DNA of 64,000 bases from Tetragenococcus halophilus subsp. flandriensis (GCF_030161475.1 NZ_BSUG01000006.1:1-64000); one strand, 5' to 3'. Shown: positions 45,488-55,059, counted from the first letter of the stretch. Numbers and translations: made by a program. Notes: generated by a model from the sequence alone, not told the origin.

Positions 45488-45498
45488 GAGGTTATACT
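45470..45498 (+). promoter_or_regulatory. Nitroreductase promoter
   Basis: TTTACT (45470-45475), 17 bp, TATACT (45493-45498), overlapping the palindromic operator. Confidence 0.7.
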
Positions 45499-45536
45499 TT
45501 ATTTTGTAACAAAAAATCGAAAGGTGGAATTTTTTT

Positions 45537-46136
45537 ATGTCAAATTTTTTAAATGCTATTAAAAGTCGTCGTTCTATTTATTCCTTAGGACGCAAGGCCG
45601 ATTTATCTGAAACTGAAATTACAGAATTGATCAAAGAGGCTGTAAAACAAAGCCCTAGCGCGTTTAATGCCCAAGAACCCCGTGTTATCACTTTGTTTGG
45701 TGACGCTCATGAAAAACTATGGGAACTAACTGAGCAGGCTTTAAAACCATTAACTCCAGCAGAAGCTTTTGCAAACACAAAGCAAAAACTAGCGGGTTTT
45801 AAAGCAGGCCTTGGTACAGCGATGTTTTTTAACGACACGGATATTACCAAACAATTACAAGAACAATTTAGTCTATATGCGGATAATTTTCCTACTTGGG
45901 CTGAACAAGCAAACGGTATTGCTACAGCAAATACTTGGACTGCTTTAGCTGAAGTTGGCATAGGTGCCAATTTACAACATTATAATCCTGTCATCGATGA
46001 AGCAGTCGCAAAGCAATGGGATATCCCTACAAACTGGCGCTTACGTTCGCAACTTGTTTTTGGCTCACCAGAAGAACAAGCTGGCAATAAAGACTTCATA
46101 GCAGACGATGAACGTTTTAAAACATTCAACCAATAA
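45537..46136 (+). CDS. Nitroreductase family protein
   Basis: 199 residues. FMN-dependent oxidoreductase fold; the N-terminal FLNAIKSRRSIYSLGRKADLS contains the phosphate-binding RRS motif, and SPSAFNAQEPRVI and TWTALAEVGIGANLQHYN complete the flavin site. The family reduces quinones and nitroaromatics; the natural substrate is unknown. The upstream operator suggests induction by electrophiles or thiol stress. ATG preceded by AAAGGTGG. Confidence 0.92.
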   Translation: MSNFLNAIKSRRSIYSLGRKADLSETEITELIKEAVKQSPSAFNAQEPRVITLFGDAHEKLWELTEQALKPLTPAEAFANTKQKLAGFKAGLGTAMFFNDTDITKQLQEQFSLYADNFPTWAEQANGIATANTWTALAEVGIGANLQHYNPVIDEAVAKQWDIPTNWRLRSQLVFGSPEEQAGNKDFIADDERFKTFNQ

Positions 46137-46145
46137 TAAAATAGA

Positions 46146-46190
46146 AAATAGTACAGCTTGTCCTCTACAAAGGCACAAGCTGTACTATTT
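46146..46190. terminator. Bidirectional terminator after the nitroreductase gene
   Basis: AAATAGTACAGCTTGT and ACAAGCTGTACTATTT pair perfectly over 16 bp. It overlaps the stop codon of the convergent membrane protein gene. Confidence 0.85.
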
Positions 46191-46682
46191 ATTATTTGAA
46201 TCCATCACAACATCAATAGGCGTTCCTTCTTTTAAATGTTTTGACAAAAATTTAACTAATTCATCCATGGGTGTACTAAATTTCATTAAAGGACCACGTA
46301 AACCAAATTTAAAGAAATTCATCTTAACCTCATTTTTCTTTTCATCCCGAAATAAAACCACTCGATCCACTTCATCAAATTTGATTCCGCGATTATCTAA
46401 AGGATGGATAACAAATCGATCGCTAGCAATTCCTCTGCCATTAATAGCATAACTAATAATTGCTAAACTAACCGCAACTCCTCGTACTACTTCATCCAAA
46501 GTTCCCGTAGTTATAAATAAACTACCCGCAAAAATACCTAGTAATATTGGAAGAAAAATTGAAAAAAGTGACTGGTGTTTTGCAGTAAAAATCAATTCTT
46601 TTTTTACTAAAAATAAAAATAAATATAGTACCGTTGTAAAAGCAACAAACAATAAGGTAAATACTGTCAAAATAAACACCAC
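46185..46682 (-). CDS. Membrane protein of unknown function
   Basis: 165 residues. Three membrane segments (about 3-26, 39-58, 65-82) followed by a cytosolic domain rich in basic and hydrophobic residues (DRFVIHPLDNRGIKFDEVDRV), reminiscent of PH-like domains of small Gram-positive membrane proteins. I do not recognise the family. The start is ambiguous: GTG 46682 or 46679 directly follow AGAAGG, or TTG 46670 lies further down. Confidence 0.7.
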   Translation of the reverse strand: MVFILTVFTLLFVAFTTVLYLFLFLVKKELIFTAKHQSLFSIFLPILLGIFAGSLFITTGTLDEVVRGVAVSLAIISYAINGRGIASDRFVIHPLDNRGIKFDEVDRVVLFRDEKKNEVKMNFFKFGLRGPLMKFSTPMDELVKFLSKHLKEGTPIDVVMDSNNK

Positions 46683-46804
46683 CCTTCTAGCTTCCTCTAT
46701 TTTATTTTAGCAGAAGTTAGAACAATCTACAAAGAGAAACCACCGATTCATTTTTTTAAAAGTAGAGCAAAAAAGTTCAAAAATATTTATTCCCATAATA
46801 AAAA

Positions 46805-46853
46805 TAAAAAACCTTTGAACTTTTTATCTAAAAAGACAGTCCAAAGGTTTTAG
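46805..46853 (-). terminator. Terminator after the HdeD-like gene
   Basis: AAACCTTTGGACT and AGTTCAAAGGTTTTTT form a 12-13 bp stem with one mismatch, ending in six T. Confidence 0.82.
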
Positions 46854-46865
46854 TATCTAACATGA

Positions 46866-47390
46866 TTAATGGTCTAAAGAATTGATAATATAAAATATTC
46901 CGATCAATATAAAATATAAACCAACTAAAAACGAGATAGTAAGTGCGGAAACGATCGGGTCGAAAAATAACATAAGGCCCAGTATAATTCCAATAATGTT
47001 GATAAATAATGTTAGCCAATAATGGCCATTACCAAATGTCCGAGCATGATCTAAGAAAAACAAGTTTCTAACAGAATCCGCAATAAACCAAATAGCAAAG
47101 ACATAGGATAGTGCAATAATCCCTGCACTAAGATTAAATAATAAAATAATTCCCAAAATCAATTCGACGATTCCTAGTATTAAAAAAGCTGTTGCGCGAA
47201 AACCAGTCATATTCTTGATCTGGTTTCGAACCACAATACTAAAAATTCCATTAATAATCGCAAGAATAGCAAAGAAAATTACAAGGGCGGACAAGCTTCC
47301 AGCTGGGTTATTAAATGCTAATAAGGCAATTAAAATAAATAATATCCCTAAAATCAGGCCACCCCAATTAACAGATTTTCCTTCATTCAT
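46866..47390 (-). CDS. HdeD/DUF308 family membrane protein
   Basis: 174 residues with six predicted membrane helices in three repeated pairs (WGGLILGILFILIALLAF, ALVIFFAILAIINGI, and later repeats), the DUF308 arrangement found in E. coli HdeD, which is linked to acid resistance. Its role in Gram-positive bacteria is unproven. Start ATG follows GAGGAGGTGA. It stands alone between terminators. Confidence 0.85.
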   Translation of the reverse strand: MNEGKSVNWGGLILGILFILIALLAFNNPAGSLSALVIFFAILAIINGIFSIVVRNQIKNMTGFRATAFLILGIVELILGIILLFNLSAGIIALSYVFAIWFIADSVRNLFFLDHARTFGNGHYWLTLFINIIGIILGLMLFFDPIVSALTISFLVGLYFILIGIFYIINSLDH

Positions 47391-47455
47391 TTTGTCACCT
47401 CCTCTTTTCTTACCAAGGAGTATTATGACACATGTTCGTCTGATTTAGCAAAGAA

Positions 47456-47494
47456 AAAGACAAACGATCGATCTAAAAAAGACCGATCGTTTGC
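47456..47494 (-). terminator. Terminator after glmM
   Basis: AAACGATCG and CGATCGTTT pair around GTCTTTTTTAGAT; TCTTTTT follows on the minus strand. Confidence 0.8.
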
Positions 47495-48853
47495 TTACTC
47501 ATCTAAACCTATTTCTTCTCTTACTACCTCAGCTATTTGGTTGACATAGTAATCAACTTCTTCATCTGTTGGCGCTTCTGCCATAATACGTAATAAAGGC
47601 TCTGTGCCAGAAGCTCGAACTAAGATACGTCCTTCGTCCCCAAGTTTGGCCTCGACATCATCAATGATTTTTTTGATTGCTGGCACTTCCATAGCGCCAT
47701 ATTTATCAGAAACGCGAATATTAACTAATTTTTGCGGATAAATCGTCACATTAGCTGCTAATTCAGAAAGTTTTTTACCTGTTTGTTTCATGATATTAAG
47801 CAATTGGATACCAGAAAGCATACCGTCGCCTGTAGTATTTAAATCAAAAAACACCATATGTCCTGATTGTTCGCCACCAAAATTGTAGCCATTTTTACGC
47901 ATTTCTTCAACTACGTAACGATCGCCAACTTTGGTCACAACATCATTTAAACCAGCCGCTTCGACTGCCTTGTGAAAACCTAAGTTACTCATCACAGTAG
48001 TTACAATCGTATTTTGTTTTAACAAATCATTTTCTGCTAAATAATTTGCACAAATATACATAATTTTATCGCCATCAACAATCTGTCCATTTTCATCGAC
48101 CGCAATGACTCTATCACCATCGCCATCAAAAGCAATACCTACATCGGCTTGTTTTTCTACAACAAAGTCAGCTAGTTGTTCTGGATGAGTAGAACCAACA
48201 CCATCATTAATATTAACACCATTAGGAGAAGTTCCTATTGTATAAAAATCGGTCTCCAAATCAGCAAATAAACGGTTCACTGTAGATGCAGTTGCTCCAT
48301 TAGCAGCATCTATACATACAGTAAGTCCAGATAGGTCGTCTTTGATTGTTTGTTGCAAGTACTGCGAATATTTCAACATTCCTTCAGGAAATTCTTCTAA
48401 AGACCCAAGTCCATCAGCTGAAGGGCGTGGAAGATCATCTTTTTCAGCATCAAGTAAAGCTTCAATTTCTAGCTCTTTTTCATCCGCCAATTTAAATCCA
48501 TCATTGCCGAAAAACTTAATGCCATTATCTGCTGCTGGGTTATGTGAAGCAGAAATCATTACACCTGAGCTTGCTTTTTGCACACGAGTCAAATAGGCAA
48601 CACCTGGCGTTGAGATTACACCTAATTGAAAAACTTCAATCCCCACTGAAAGCAGACCAGCAATTAACGCATTTTCTAATAGCTGACCTGACATCCGTGT
48701 ATCTCGACCTACTAAAACTCTTGGTTGTTCCTTTTCATCTTCGTGACGACTTAATACATAACCACCACAGCGGCCTAATTTAAATGCTAATTCAGGTGTC
48801 AACTCTTTATTTGCAATCCCTCTGACACCATCAGTCCCAAAATATTTTCCCAT
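47495..48853 (-). CDS. glmM: Phosphoglucosamine mutase
   Basis: 452 residues. Converts glucosamine-6-phosphate to glucosamine-1-phosphate for UDP-GlcNAc. Active serine near 101 in [13 protein letters not shown], metal loop DGDGDR and sugar-binding GEQSGH are intact. Last gene of cdaA-cdaR-glmM; in related bacteria GlmM binds CdaA and lowers its activity, which links wall precursor supply to c-di-AMP level. Seven bases separate it from cdaR. Confidence 0.96.
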   Translation of the reverse strand: MGKYFGTDGVRGIANKELTPELAFKLGRCGGYVLSRHEDEKEQPRVLVGRDTRMSGQLLENALIAGLLSVGIEVFQLGVISTPGVAYLTRVQKASSGVMISASHNPAADNGIKFFGNDGFKLADEKELEIEALLDAEKDDLPRPSADGLGSLEEFPEGMLKYSQYLQQTIKDDLSGLTVCIDAANGATASTVNRLFADLETDFYTIGTSPNGVNINDGVGSTHPEQLADFVVEKQADVGIAFDGDGDRVIAVDENGQIVDGDKIMYICANYLAENDLLKQNTIVTTVMSNLGFHKAVEAAGLNDVVTKVGDRYVVEEMRKNGYNFGGEQSGHMVFFDLNTTGDGMLSGIQLLNIMKQTGKKLSELAANVTIYPQKLVNIRVSDKYGAMEVPAIKKIIDDVEAKLGDEGRILVRASGTEPLLRIMAEAPTDEEVDYYVNQIAEVVREEIGLDE

Positions 48854-48860
48854 AATTAAC

Positions 48861-50081
48861 TTACCTTTCTATTTCTTCTTCATTTTCTGATGAATCTATT
48901 TGTTCATCTGCAGAACCTTGTACTTCCTGCGAATTCTCTGTTTCTGTTTGTGCTGTTTCTTGCGTTTCTTGGGTAGTTGTTTCTTCCGGCGAGGTCTCTT
49001 CTACCTGACTGCTTTCTGTAGTTTCTGTTGTTTCTTCTTCTACATTCTCATTTTCTCCATTATCTTCTTCGTTTGCCGGAGCTGGGTTATCTGTAGCTGA
49101 CTCATCACCATTACTTTCTTGTGTATCTGAATCTTCGAATATCGGCGTAATATTAGCAGTTACCGTATCAATATCAGCACTCAGCTGAGAAGGAGCTTGA
49201 ACATCGATATTTCTAGTTGTCGGCTCTGTGATATCAGTTACGTCGATCGGTACTTCAAGAGAATCTACTTCATCTAATAAATTTTGTGCCCCAGTTATTG
49301 TAGCACTATTTTCGCTCAATTGAAAATCGTAGTCAGTCACTCCTTCTGCAGCTTCACCTGTTTGAGAAGGTTCTAAACTAACTTCCTTATCTGGTGCAGA
49401 AACCTCCATTTGAAGGTCTACAGTTTGTGGATTTAAACTTGCAGATAAGCTCTCACCGTTTTCATCAACGGCTTGCAAAGAAAAACTATCGGAAATATTT
49501 TCATTAATTGTTTCCAACTCAGAAGAAACAACAACTTTAGAAATATCCTTCATTGTCTCCTCTCCTGAAGTAACTTCTACTTCCTGTGGAGAAACAGACA
49601 TATTATCTAACTCAAATCCATCTTGTAATTTATCCTCTAAGTCTTGAGTGTCAATTTGAAAATTTTTCGTCTCTCTTTTTTCAATCGTCACAGTTAAAGT
49701 ATCCGGATCCGCACTAGCATCTACACTATTACTTAAATTCTCTATTTCAAGAGGTACATCGTGCGTACCTTCTTCCAAATCAGTTAAATCAGCAACCACT
49801 TCAAAATTTCGTGTTTCTTCGTTAGCTTCGGCATTTAACTGAACTCGGTTAGCGCCACTTAATGTCACGTCAGCTGTTTTTTCATATCCTTGAATGTAAT
49901 ACTCATCAGAATCATAGTCAATAGTAATAGGAACATCGTGTGCTGTTTCATCATAAGTTTCTGAAGAGGCAATACTATTTTGGAAATTTGAACCATTGGC
50001 ATTGAAAAAAAGAAGCAGGCTGAAAAACAAAGCTAAGAGACCGTAGACAATGTTGCTTTTTTTCTTCTTTTTAAGCATCAT
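48861..50081 (-). CDS. cdaR: CdaA regulatory protein CdaR (YbbR domains)
   Basis: 406 residues. One N-terminal membrane anchor (about 10-27), then three YbbR-type repeats of about 80 residues outside the membrane (conserved [17 protein letters not shown] motifs), then about 85 residues of acidic Glu/Thr/Ser/Gln low complexity ([17 protein letters not shown]). CdaR modulates the c-di-AMP synthase CdaA. The tail is unusual in length; PBP1A here carries a similar one. The gene overlaps the cdaA end by 4 bp. Confidence 0.92.
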   Translation of the reverse strand: MMLKKKKKSNIVYGLLALFFSLLLFFNANGSNFQNSIASSETYDETAHDVPITIDYDSDEYYIQGYEKTADVTLSGANRVQLNAEANEETRNFEVVADLTDLEEGTHDVPLEIENLSNSVDASADPDTLTVTIEKRETKNFQIDTQDLEDKLQDGFELDNMSVSPQEVEVTSGEETMKDISKVVVSSELETINENISDSFSLQAVDENGESLSASLNPQTVDLQMEVSAPDKEVSLEPSQTGEAAEGVTDYDFQLSENSATITGAQNLLDEVDSLEVPIDVTDITEPTTRNIDVQAPSQLSADIDTVTANITPIFEDSDTQESNGDESATDNPAPANEEDNGENENVEEETTETTESSQVEETSPEETTTQETQETAQTETENSQEVQGSADEQIDSSENEEEIER

Positions 50082-50968
50082 TTGCCTCCTTTACTCAACT
50101 TATTCAACTCATCTAAAAGACTTCTGAAAAAATTCTTTTTCTCTTTTTCAGTATTTTCTACAACCAGTGTATCTCTAAGCATTTTCAAGTACTCTTCTTG
50201 ACTTAATTCATTGTACATCCGATTGTTCAAGGTCAAAGTCACGCCACCAGTTTCTTCAGAGACCACAATTGTTAAAGCATCGCTAACTTCTGCCACACCA
50301 ACAGCTGCTCGGTGCCTAGTACCGTACTCTTTGGAAATCATATTACTATCAGATAGGGGTAGATAAGCACTAGATACCGCAACTTTTCCATTTCTAACAA
50401 TTACAGCACCATCATGTAAGGGCGTATTGGGAATGAAGATATTGATTAAAAGTTCTCCAGTAATATCCGCATCTAAGCCAATTCCAGTCTCTACGTATTC
50501 TTCTAATCCCGTGTTGCGTTCAATGGTAATAAGAGCACCAATCTTTCGCTTGGACATATACTGGATGGCTTTATCAAAGGCTTGAATCATTGTTTCTCCC
50601 TGAGCCTTCTCTGTTTTTGTCGGGTTGAAAAAGGTCGTTCGTCCCAAGTGTTCCAAACCACGCCGAATCTCAGGCTGAAAAATGACAATTGCAGCAATAA
50701 CACCATAAGTAATGACTTGATCCATTAACCAAGACAAGGTGTGAAGCCCAATCACTTCTGCTAAGAAGCGAATGGCAATAAACATCACAACGCCTTTGAA
50801 TAACTGGATCGCCTTTGTCCCTTGTACCATTTGTATCAATTTATATACAAGATACCAAACAACCAAAATATCTAAAATATTGATAAAAAAAGGAACAGAA
50901 AAAAAGTCCACCGACAATAACTGTCTCCAATAATCTAAATCAAAAAGTTCTGCAATGTTAAACGACAT
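50078..50968 (-). CDS. cdaA: Diadenylate cyclase CdaA
   Basis: 296 residues. Three N-terminal membrane helices (about 20-90) and a DAC domain with DGA (HDGAVIVRNGKV) and RHR (YGTRHRAAVG) active-site motifs. Produces c-di-AMP from two ATP. Start ATG preceded by AAAGGAAGG. The operon is the conserved cdaA-cdaR-glmM. c-di-AMP controls potassium and osmolyte uptake, which fits a salt-exposed organism. Confidence 0.96.
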   Translation of the reverse strand: MSFNIAELFDLDYWRQLLSVDFFSVPFFINILDILVVWYLVYKLIQMVQGTKAIQLFKGVVMFIAIRFLAEVIGLHTLSWLMDQVITYGVIAAIVIFQPEIRRGLEHLGRTTFFNPTKTEKAQGETMIQAFDKAIQYMSKRKIGALITIERNTGLEEYVETGIGLDADITGELLINIFIPNTPLHDGAVIVRNGKVAVSSAYLPLSDSNMISKEYGTRHRAAVGVAEVSDALTIVVSEETGGVTLTLNNRMYNELSQEEYLKMLRDTLVVENTEKEKKNFFRSLLDELNKLSKGGK

Positions 50969-51008
50969 ATAAAGCCTTCCTTTACTCTAAGACTACACTC
51001 TCTGTTAC

Positions 51009-51037
51009 AGTATAGCATAGCTTTTTTCCATTGTTGA
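51009..51037 (-). promoter_or_regulatory. cdaA: cdaA operon promoter
   Basis: Minus strand TCAACA (51032-51037), 17 bp, TATACT (51009-51014), about 40 bases before the cdaA ATG. Confidence 0.6.
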
Positions 51038-51145
51038 TAAAAAAGTTGCTTCCTTTTCTTTTTTTCAAAAAAAAATAACATTTTATTCACTTCGAAAAAA
51101 TACAAAACAAAAAAATACTATTTTACCCTAGCTAAAGTACTCAAA

Positions 51146-51305
51146 TCTAGAGCTCTTTTCCAAAAGTAACCCTAGAATTTTTAAATTTAGAGTCCTTTTG
51201 CCAAACTAGCGCTAGAAATTTTAAAACTAGAGTTCTTTTGCCAAGCTAACTCTAAATTTTTTAAATCTAGAGCTCTTTTACGAAACTAACGCTGAATTTC
51301 TTAAA
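51146..51305. repeat. Four tandem 40-bp repeats
   Basis: Units at 51146, 51186, 51226 and 51266, each exactly 40 bp. Each has a pattern TCTAGAGCTCTTTT...CTAACGCTAGAA...TTTAAA with about 70-80% agreement by eye. Unit ends are partly self-complementary (TAGAGTT/AACTCTA in the third unit). A degenerate fragment may precede the first. No ORF crosses them. They lie about 110 bp upstream of the cdaA promoter and just before the promoter of the divergent DsbA-like gene. Confidence 0.9.
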
Positions 51306-51340
51306 TCAATTTGCTTTCTTATAACAAAAAAACGAATTGA

Positions 51341-51369
51341 TTCACAATCGTTTAAAAAAACGTTACACT
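51341..51369 (+). promoter_or_regulatory. Promoter of the DsbA-like gene
   Basis: TTCACA (51341-51346), 17 bp, TACACT (51364-51369), 27 bases before the ATG. Confidence 0.6.
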
Positions 51370-51396
51370 GGAAGAAAAAGAAGGAGGAGTTCTCGT

Positions 51397-51912
51397 ATGG
51401 ATATCTCTGCAATTAATAAAGAAGAGGTAAACACTGATTATGGTATTTTCATTGGAGAAAAAGCACCTAAAACAAGCGTGGAATTTATTAATTTAAACTG
51501 TCCTTTTTGCCAACAATGGTTTACTCAGTCCAAAGATACTTTAGAAAAAGCTGTTGCTGAGGGAAAATTAAATCGTGTGATTAAGTTGTTAGATCGTACT
51601 AAAGAATCTTTGCAACGCGGAAATGTAATGCATCGCTTTGTGACAGACAATGATCCTAAACAAGCACTCGAAGATATATCTCGGATTTTTGCTTCTCAAG
51701 CTGAATGGGGAGATTTATCCTTACAAGAAGTAGCTAATTACGCTAGAAACGAACTTGGATTAAGCGAGCATCGTCATTTAGATATCGCCGAAGAAATTGT
51801 ACAAGAAAGCAAAAATGCAAATGTCACGTCAGTGCCAACGCTGTTTCTTGGCAACCATATTTTTGATGAAAATATCGATCAAAAAACATTAAACGGTTAT
51901 ATCAATGAATAA
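51397..51912 (+). CDS. DsbA/thioredoxin-fold protein
   Basis: 171 residues. Thioredoxin fold with a CPFC active site at about 34-37 (FINLNCPFCQQWF), a helical insertion, and cis-Pro motif SVPTLF near 152. No signal peptide, so it probably acts in the cytosol as a reductase or disulfide exchanger; the substrate is unknown. Start ATG follows AAGGAGGAG; the longer frame upstream overlaps the promoter and is rejected. It has a terminator of its own. Confidence 0.88.
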   Translation: MDISAINKEEVNTDYGIFIGEKAPKTSVEFINLNCPFCQQWFTQSKDTLEKAVAEGKLNRVIKLLDRTKESLQRGNVMHRFVTDNDPKQALEDISRIFASQAEWGDLSLQEVANYARNELGLSEHRHLDIAEEIVQESKNANVTSVPTLFLGNHIFDENIDQKTLNGYINE

Positions 51913-51947
51913 AAAGCATTGAGCACAATTGCTCAATGCTTTTTTAT
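51911..51947. terminator. Bidirectional terminator between the DsbA-like gene and whiA
   Basis: AAAAAGCATTGAGCA and TGCTCAATGCTTTTTT pair over 15 bp with a CAAT loop; it touches the whiA stop. Confidence 0.92.
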
Positions 51948-52879
51948 ACGACATCTTTTTTTAACTTATCTGCAAATTCATTAATTTTTCGAATACGATG
52001 GTTGATCCCTGATTTAGATATCGCGCCTGAAGGTAGCATCTCTCCTAGTTCTTTTAGACTAATTTCTGGATGAACCAAACGCAATTCCGCAATTTCTTGC
52101 AATTTATCTGGCAAGGCAGACAAACCGACACGGTCTTCAATAAATTGAATATTTTGAATCTGTTTAGAAGCGGCATCGATTGTTTTATTCATATTCGCTG
52201 TTTCGCAATTTACCAAACGATTAACAGAATTTCTCATATCTCGTACGATTCGTACATCTTCAAATTTAAGCATAGAATTTGTCGCACCGATCAAAGTAAG
52301 AAAATCAGCGATGTGTTCTGCGCCCTTTAAATAAGAAATATGACCGTTTCTTCTTTCTAATGTTCGTGCGTTTAAGTCATAATAATTTAACATCTTACAG
52401 ATATCTTGATTATGTGCTTCATATGTAGAATAAATTTCCAAATGATAGCGACTCGTTTCCGGATTATTGATAGATCCAGTAGCCATAAAAGCGCCTCGTA
52501 AGTACGAACGCATTTTTTGCGTATCTCCCATAATATCGTTACTTACTTGAGTAGTAGGCATTGTGCCATCCATAATACTTAGCTCATCTAAAATGCGCCT
52601 TGTCTCCTGCTTTAGGCGAACAATATAAACATTATTTTTCTTTAGTTTCATTTTCCTTCGAACTAAAAGTTCGCTACGTACATTAAAATGTTCTTTTAAT
52701 AAAGAATAGATTCGTCTTGCAATCGCAGCATTTTCTGTCTGTATATTTAAGATAAGACGTTGGTTAAAAAGGCTTAATGAACCATTCATACGAATTAAGG
52801 CAGCAAGTTCGGCTTTAGCATGTTCACGATGCACTTCTAGACTTGTTAACTCTTTTTTGACATCCGCAGCAAAAGACAT
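51944..52879 (-). CDS. whiA: Sporulation/division regulator WhiA
   Basis: 311 residues. N-terminal LAGLIDADG-like (homing-endonuclease-derived) fold (about 1-200) with [11 protein letters not shown], then a helix-turn-helix with [19 protein letters not shown] (in part) near 255-275 for DNA binding. In Bacillus it affects cell division and chromosome segregation. It ends the rapZ-yvcK-whiA operon. ATG follows GAGGGGGG. Confidence 0.95.
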   Translation of the reverse strand: MSFAADVKKELTSLEVHREHAKAELAALIRMNGSLSLFNQRLILNIQTENAAIARRIYSLLKEHFNVRSELLVRRKMKLKKNNVYIVRLKQETRRILDELSIMDGTMPTTQVSNDIMGDTQKMRSYLRGAFMATGSINNPETSRYHLEIYSTYEAHNQDICKMLNYYDLNARTLERRNGHISYLKGAEHIADFLTLIGATNSMLKFEDVRIVRDMRNSVNRLVNCETANMNKTIDAASKQIQNIQFIEDRVGLSALPDKLQEIAELRLVHPEISLKELGEMLPSGAISKSGINHRIRKINEFADKLKKDVV

Positions 52880-52903
52880 GATTGCCCCCCTCTCAAATTC
52901 ATT

Positions 52904-53905
52904 CTAATTTTTGGCTTCATAAACAATTCGTAATAATTCTTCGGCAACTTTATTGCCATCATGAAAAACACCACCATCTCTTAACTCAAGAAAATCAGTA
53001 GATACTACACGACAACCTAAACTCCTTAGTCCCTTAAAATCATGTTGTACCTGTAATAAATACTCATCATAAACCTCCGCATTCATATAGCCATCCGGCA
53101 CTTTTTCAGTATTCACTAAGACAGTATCAACAAAAGCCTTACCTAAATGTTCATGTAGTACACGTACGTGATCTGCGTCTGTAAAACGTTCAGTTTCGCC
53201 TTTTTGAGTCATGATATTACAAATATAGACTGTTTCTGCTTTTGTCTGCAGCATTGCTTGACCGATTTCTGAAATCATCAAATTGGGTAAGATACTAGTA
53301 AATAAGCTTCCTGGTCCTAAAACGATCATATCTGCTTCTAAAATAGAAGAAACTACTTTTTTAGCTGCCTTAGGTTTGCCATCATTTGCTTGATTTCTAA
53401 CAGAGACATTGTCGATTGTTTTGCGATCCAAAGCAATTTTAGATTCGCCTATCACACTAGTCCCATCTTTAAAGTTTGCTTTTAATACAAGTGGTTCATC
53501 AGAAGAAGGGTAGATGTTGCCCTTAACATGCATCATTTTAGATAACAATTGAATGGCCTCATAAGTACTACCGCGCATCTCAGACATACCAGCGATAATT
53601 AAATTTCCTAATGCATGATTAGCTAAAAATTTATCTTCTTTTTTAAAGCGATATTGAAAAATATCTGAATAAAGTTTCGGCATGTCAGAAAGTGCGACCA
53701 AAACATTACGTAAATCTCCAGGAGGTGTCACTGAAGTCACAGAGTCTCGTAACTGTCCGCTGCTTCCTCCATCGTCAGCGACTGTCACCACGGCAGTAAT
53801 ATCTACCCCTTGATTACGCAAACTTTTGAGTATTACAGGTAATCCAGTACCTCCACCCATCACAACAACCTTAGGACGTCTAATACGGTAAGTTTTCATT
53901 CTCAC
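52904..53905 (-). CDS. yvcK: Gluconeogenesis factor YvcK
   Basis: 333 residues. Rossmann-like fold with [13 protein letters not shown] at 17-29, [13 protein letters not shown] and [11 protein letters not shown] motifs. In Bacillus and Listeria YvcK binds UDP-sugars and is needed for growth on gluconeogenic carbon and for wall integrity. Start GTG 53905 overlaps the rapZ stop (GTGA); an ATG two codons later is possible. Confidence 0.95.
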   Translation of the reverse strand: MRMKTYRIRRPKVVVMGGGTGLPVILKSLRNQGVDITAVVTVADDGGSSGQLRDSVTSVTPPGDLRNVLVALSDMPKLYSDIFQYRFKKEDKFLANHALGNLIIAGMSEMRGSTYEAIQLLSKMMHVKGNIYPSSDEPLVLKANFKDGTSVIGESKIALDRKTIDNVSVRNQANDGKPKAAKKVVSSILEADMIVLGPGSLFTSILPNLMISEIGQAMLQTKAETVYICNIMTQKGETERFTDADHVRVLHEHLGKAFVDTVLVNTEKVPDGYMNAEVYDEYLLQVQHDFKGLRSLGCRVVSTDFLELRDGGVFHDGNKVAEELLRIVYEAKN

Positions 53906-54786
53906 GAGCGATTCACCGTCTCTTTCCTTTTTGCCTTGTCTCTATGAGTGATATTCACCTTATAGTCTTGTGACAAAGCTTCTCCGATTCTTTGAGTCAA
54001 TGCGACTGAACGATGCTGGCCACCTGTACAACCAATAGCAACTAATAAATTGCTTTTGCCTTCTTCAACATAACCAGGTAGGATTGATTGCAATAAAGAT
54101 AGAAATTGCTGATAAAAATTTTCGGTTGAAGAAAAGCTCATCACATAATCATAAACGGGCTCTTCTAACCCAGTTAATGGACGTAATTCATTAATATAAT
54201 GAGGGTTAGGTAAAAAGCGCACATCCATCACGATGTCTGCGTCAATTGGCAGACCATATTTATAGCCAAAAGACACCATTTCAATTCGAAAGCCTGCGTC
54301 GTTTGAACTACGGAATTCTTCATTGATTTTTTCTCGCAGCTGTCTTGGAGATAATTCTGTCGTATCTATAACAAGCGACGCATCTGCTTTTAATTCTTCT
54401 AAAACAGCTCGTTCTTTTCTAATCCCTTCTGTAATCAAACCATCCATAGCTAATGGATGTGTACGACGCGTTTCTTTATAACGCGAAACCAATTCACTAT
54501 CTGAAGCATCTAAAAACAGTACACGTGTATTGATAAACGCCGTATTTTCAATTTCTACTAACATTGCTTGAATTTCTTCAAAAAAAGACCTGGAACGCAA
54601 GTCCACAACTAAGGCAATTTTTGTTATTTTCCCAGACTCTTTGATCAATTCCCAAAACTTAGGAATCAAGTTAGGCGGCATGTTGTCTATACAAAAATAC
54701 CCCAAATCTTCAAAACTCTGGATGGCTACCGTTTTTCCTGCGCCACTCATCCCAGTGATGATTACTAAATCTAAATTATCGGACAT
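53902..54786 (-). CDS. rapZ: RapZ/YvcJ nucleotide-binding protein
   Basis: 294 residues. N-terminal P-loop domain ([10 protein letters not shown] at 11-20, then FCIDNMP) and a C-terminal domain with [10 protein letters not shown]. In E. coli RapZ controls glmS mRNA decay; in Bacillus YvcJ binds and hydrolyses GTP, and its target is unclear. ATG at 54786 is six bases after GGGGAG; the in-frame ATG eight codons earlier lacks a site. First gene of the rapZ-yvcK-whiA operon. Confidence 0.94.
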   Translation of the reverse strand: MSDNLDLVIITGMSGAGKTVAIQSFEDLGYFCIDNMPPNLIPKFWELIKESGKITKIALVVDLRSRSFFEEIQAMLVEIENTAFINTRVLFLDASDSELVSRYKETRRTHPLAMDGLITEGIRKERAVLEELKADASLVIDTTELSPRQLREKINEEFRSSNDAGFRIEMVSFGYKYGLPIDADIVMDVRFLPNPHYINELRPLTGLEEPVYDYVMSFSSTENFYQQFLSLLQSILPGYVEEGKSNLLVAIGCTGGQHRSVALTQRIGEALSQDYKVNITHRDKAKRKETVNRS

Positions 54787-54822
54787 CTTCTTCTCCCCTT
54801 GTTCGAGCATTCTATTCTTCTA

Positions 54823-54828
54823 ATTATA
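54823..54828 (-). promoter_or_regulatory. rapZ: rapZ operon promoter (extended -10)
   Basis: Minus strand TGTTATAAT, an extended -10, 37 bases before the rapZ ATG; the -35 is weak. Confidence 0.55.
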
Positions 54829-54922
54829 ACACTCCGGGCGTATCTTTACGAATGATTTTTGAAATAATTAAAAAATTTTTTATTTCATCATAGTTAGCTT
54901 AAAGACTGCATATTCAACGTCG

Positions 54923-55010
54923 TTTCTATGAGCTATTAATGTTCATTCAACATAGATATCCCATTTCTATGAGCTATCGATCTTCATTCAACATAGAATT
55001 CCTGTTTCAT
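54923..55010. repeat. 41-bp tandem repeats (two full units plus fragments)
   Basis: Units at 54923-54963 and 54964-55004 share TTTCTATGAGCTAT and TTCATTCAACATAGA; a third begins at 55005 and decays, and a fragment TATTCAAC precedes the first. Within each unit TCTATG and CATAGA are complementary, so a hairpin is possible. The unit layout resembles the 40-bp repeats upstream of cdaA. Confidence 0.85.
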
Positions 55011-55019
55011 TATGACTAC

Positions 55020-55056
55020 AAAAAAAGCAATCACCTAAAGTAATTGCTCAAAAAAA
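55020..55056 (-). terminator. Terminator after uvrA
   Basis: Minus strand GCAATTAC-TTTAG-GTGATTGC (7-8 bp stem) followed by seven T, a few bases after the uvrA stop. Confidence 0.8.
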
Positions 55057-55059
55057 TCA

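Noticed and set aside
51146-51305. CRISPR array
   Set aside because: Units are contiguous with no constant repeat separated by unique spacers, units diverge throughout, and no cas genes are present.
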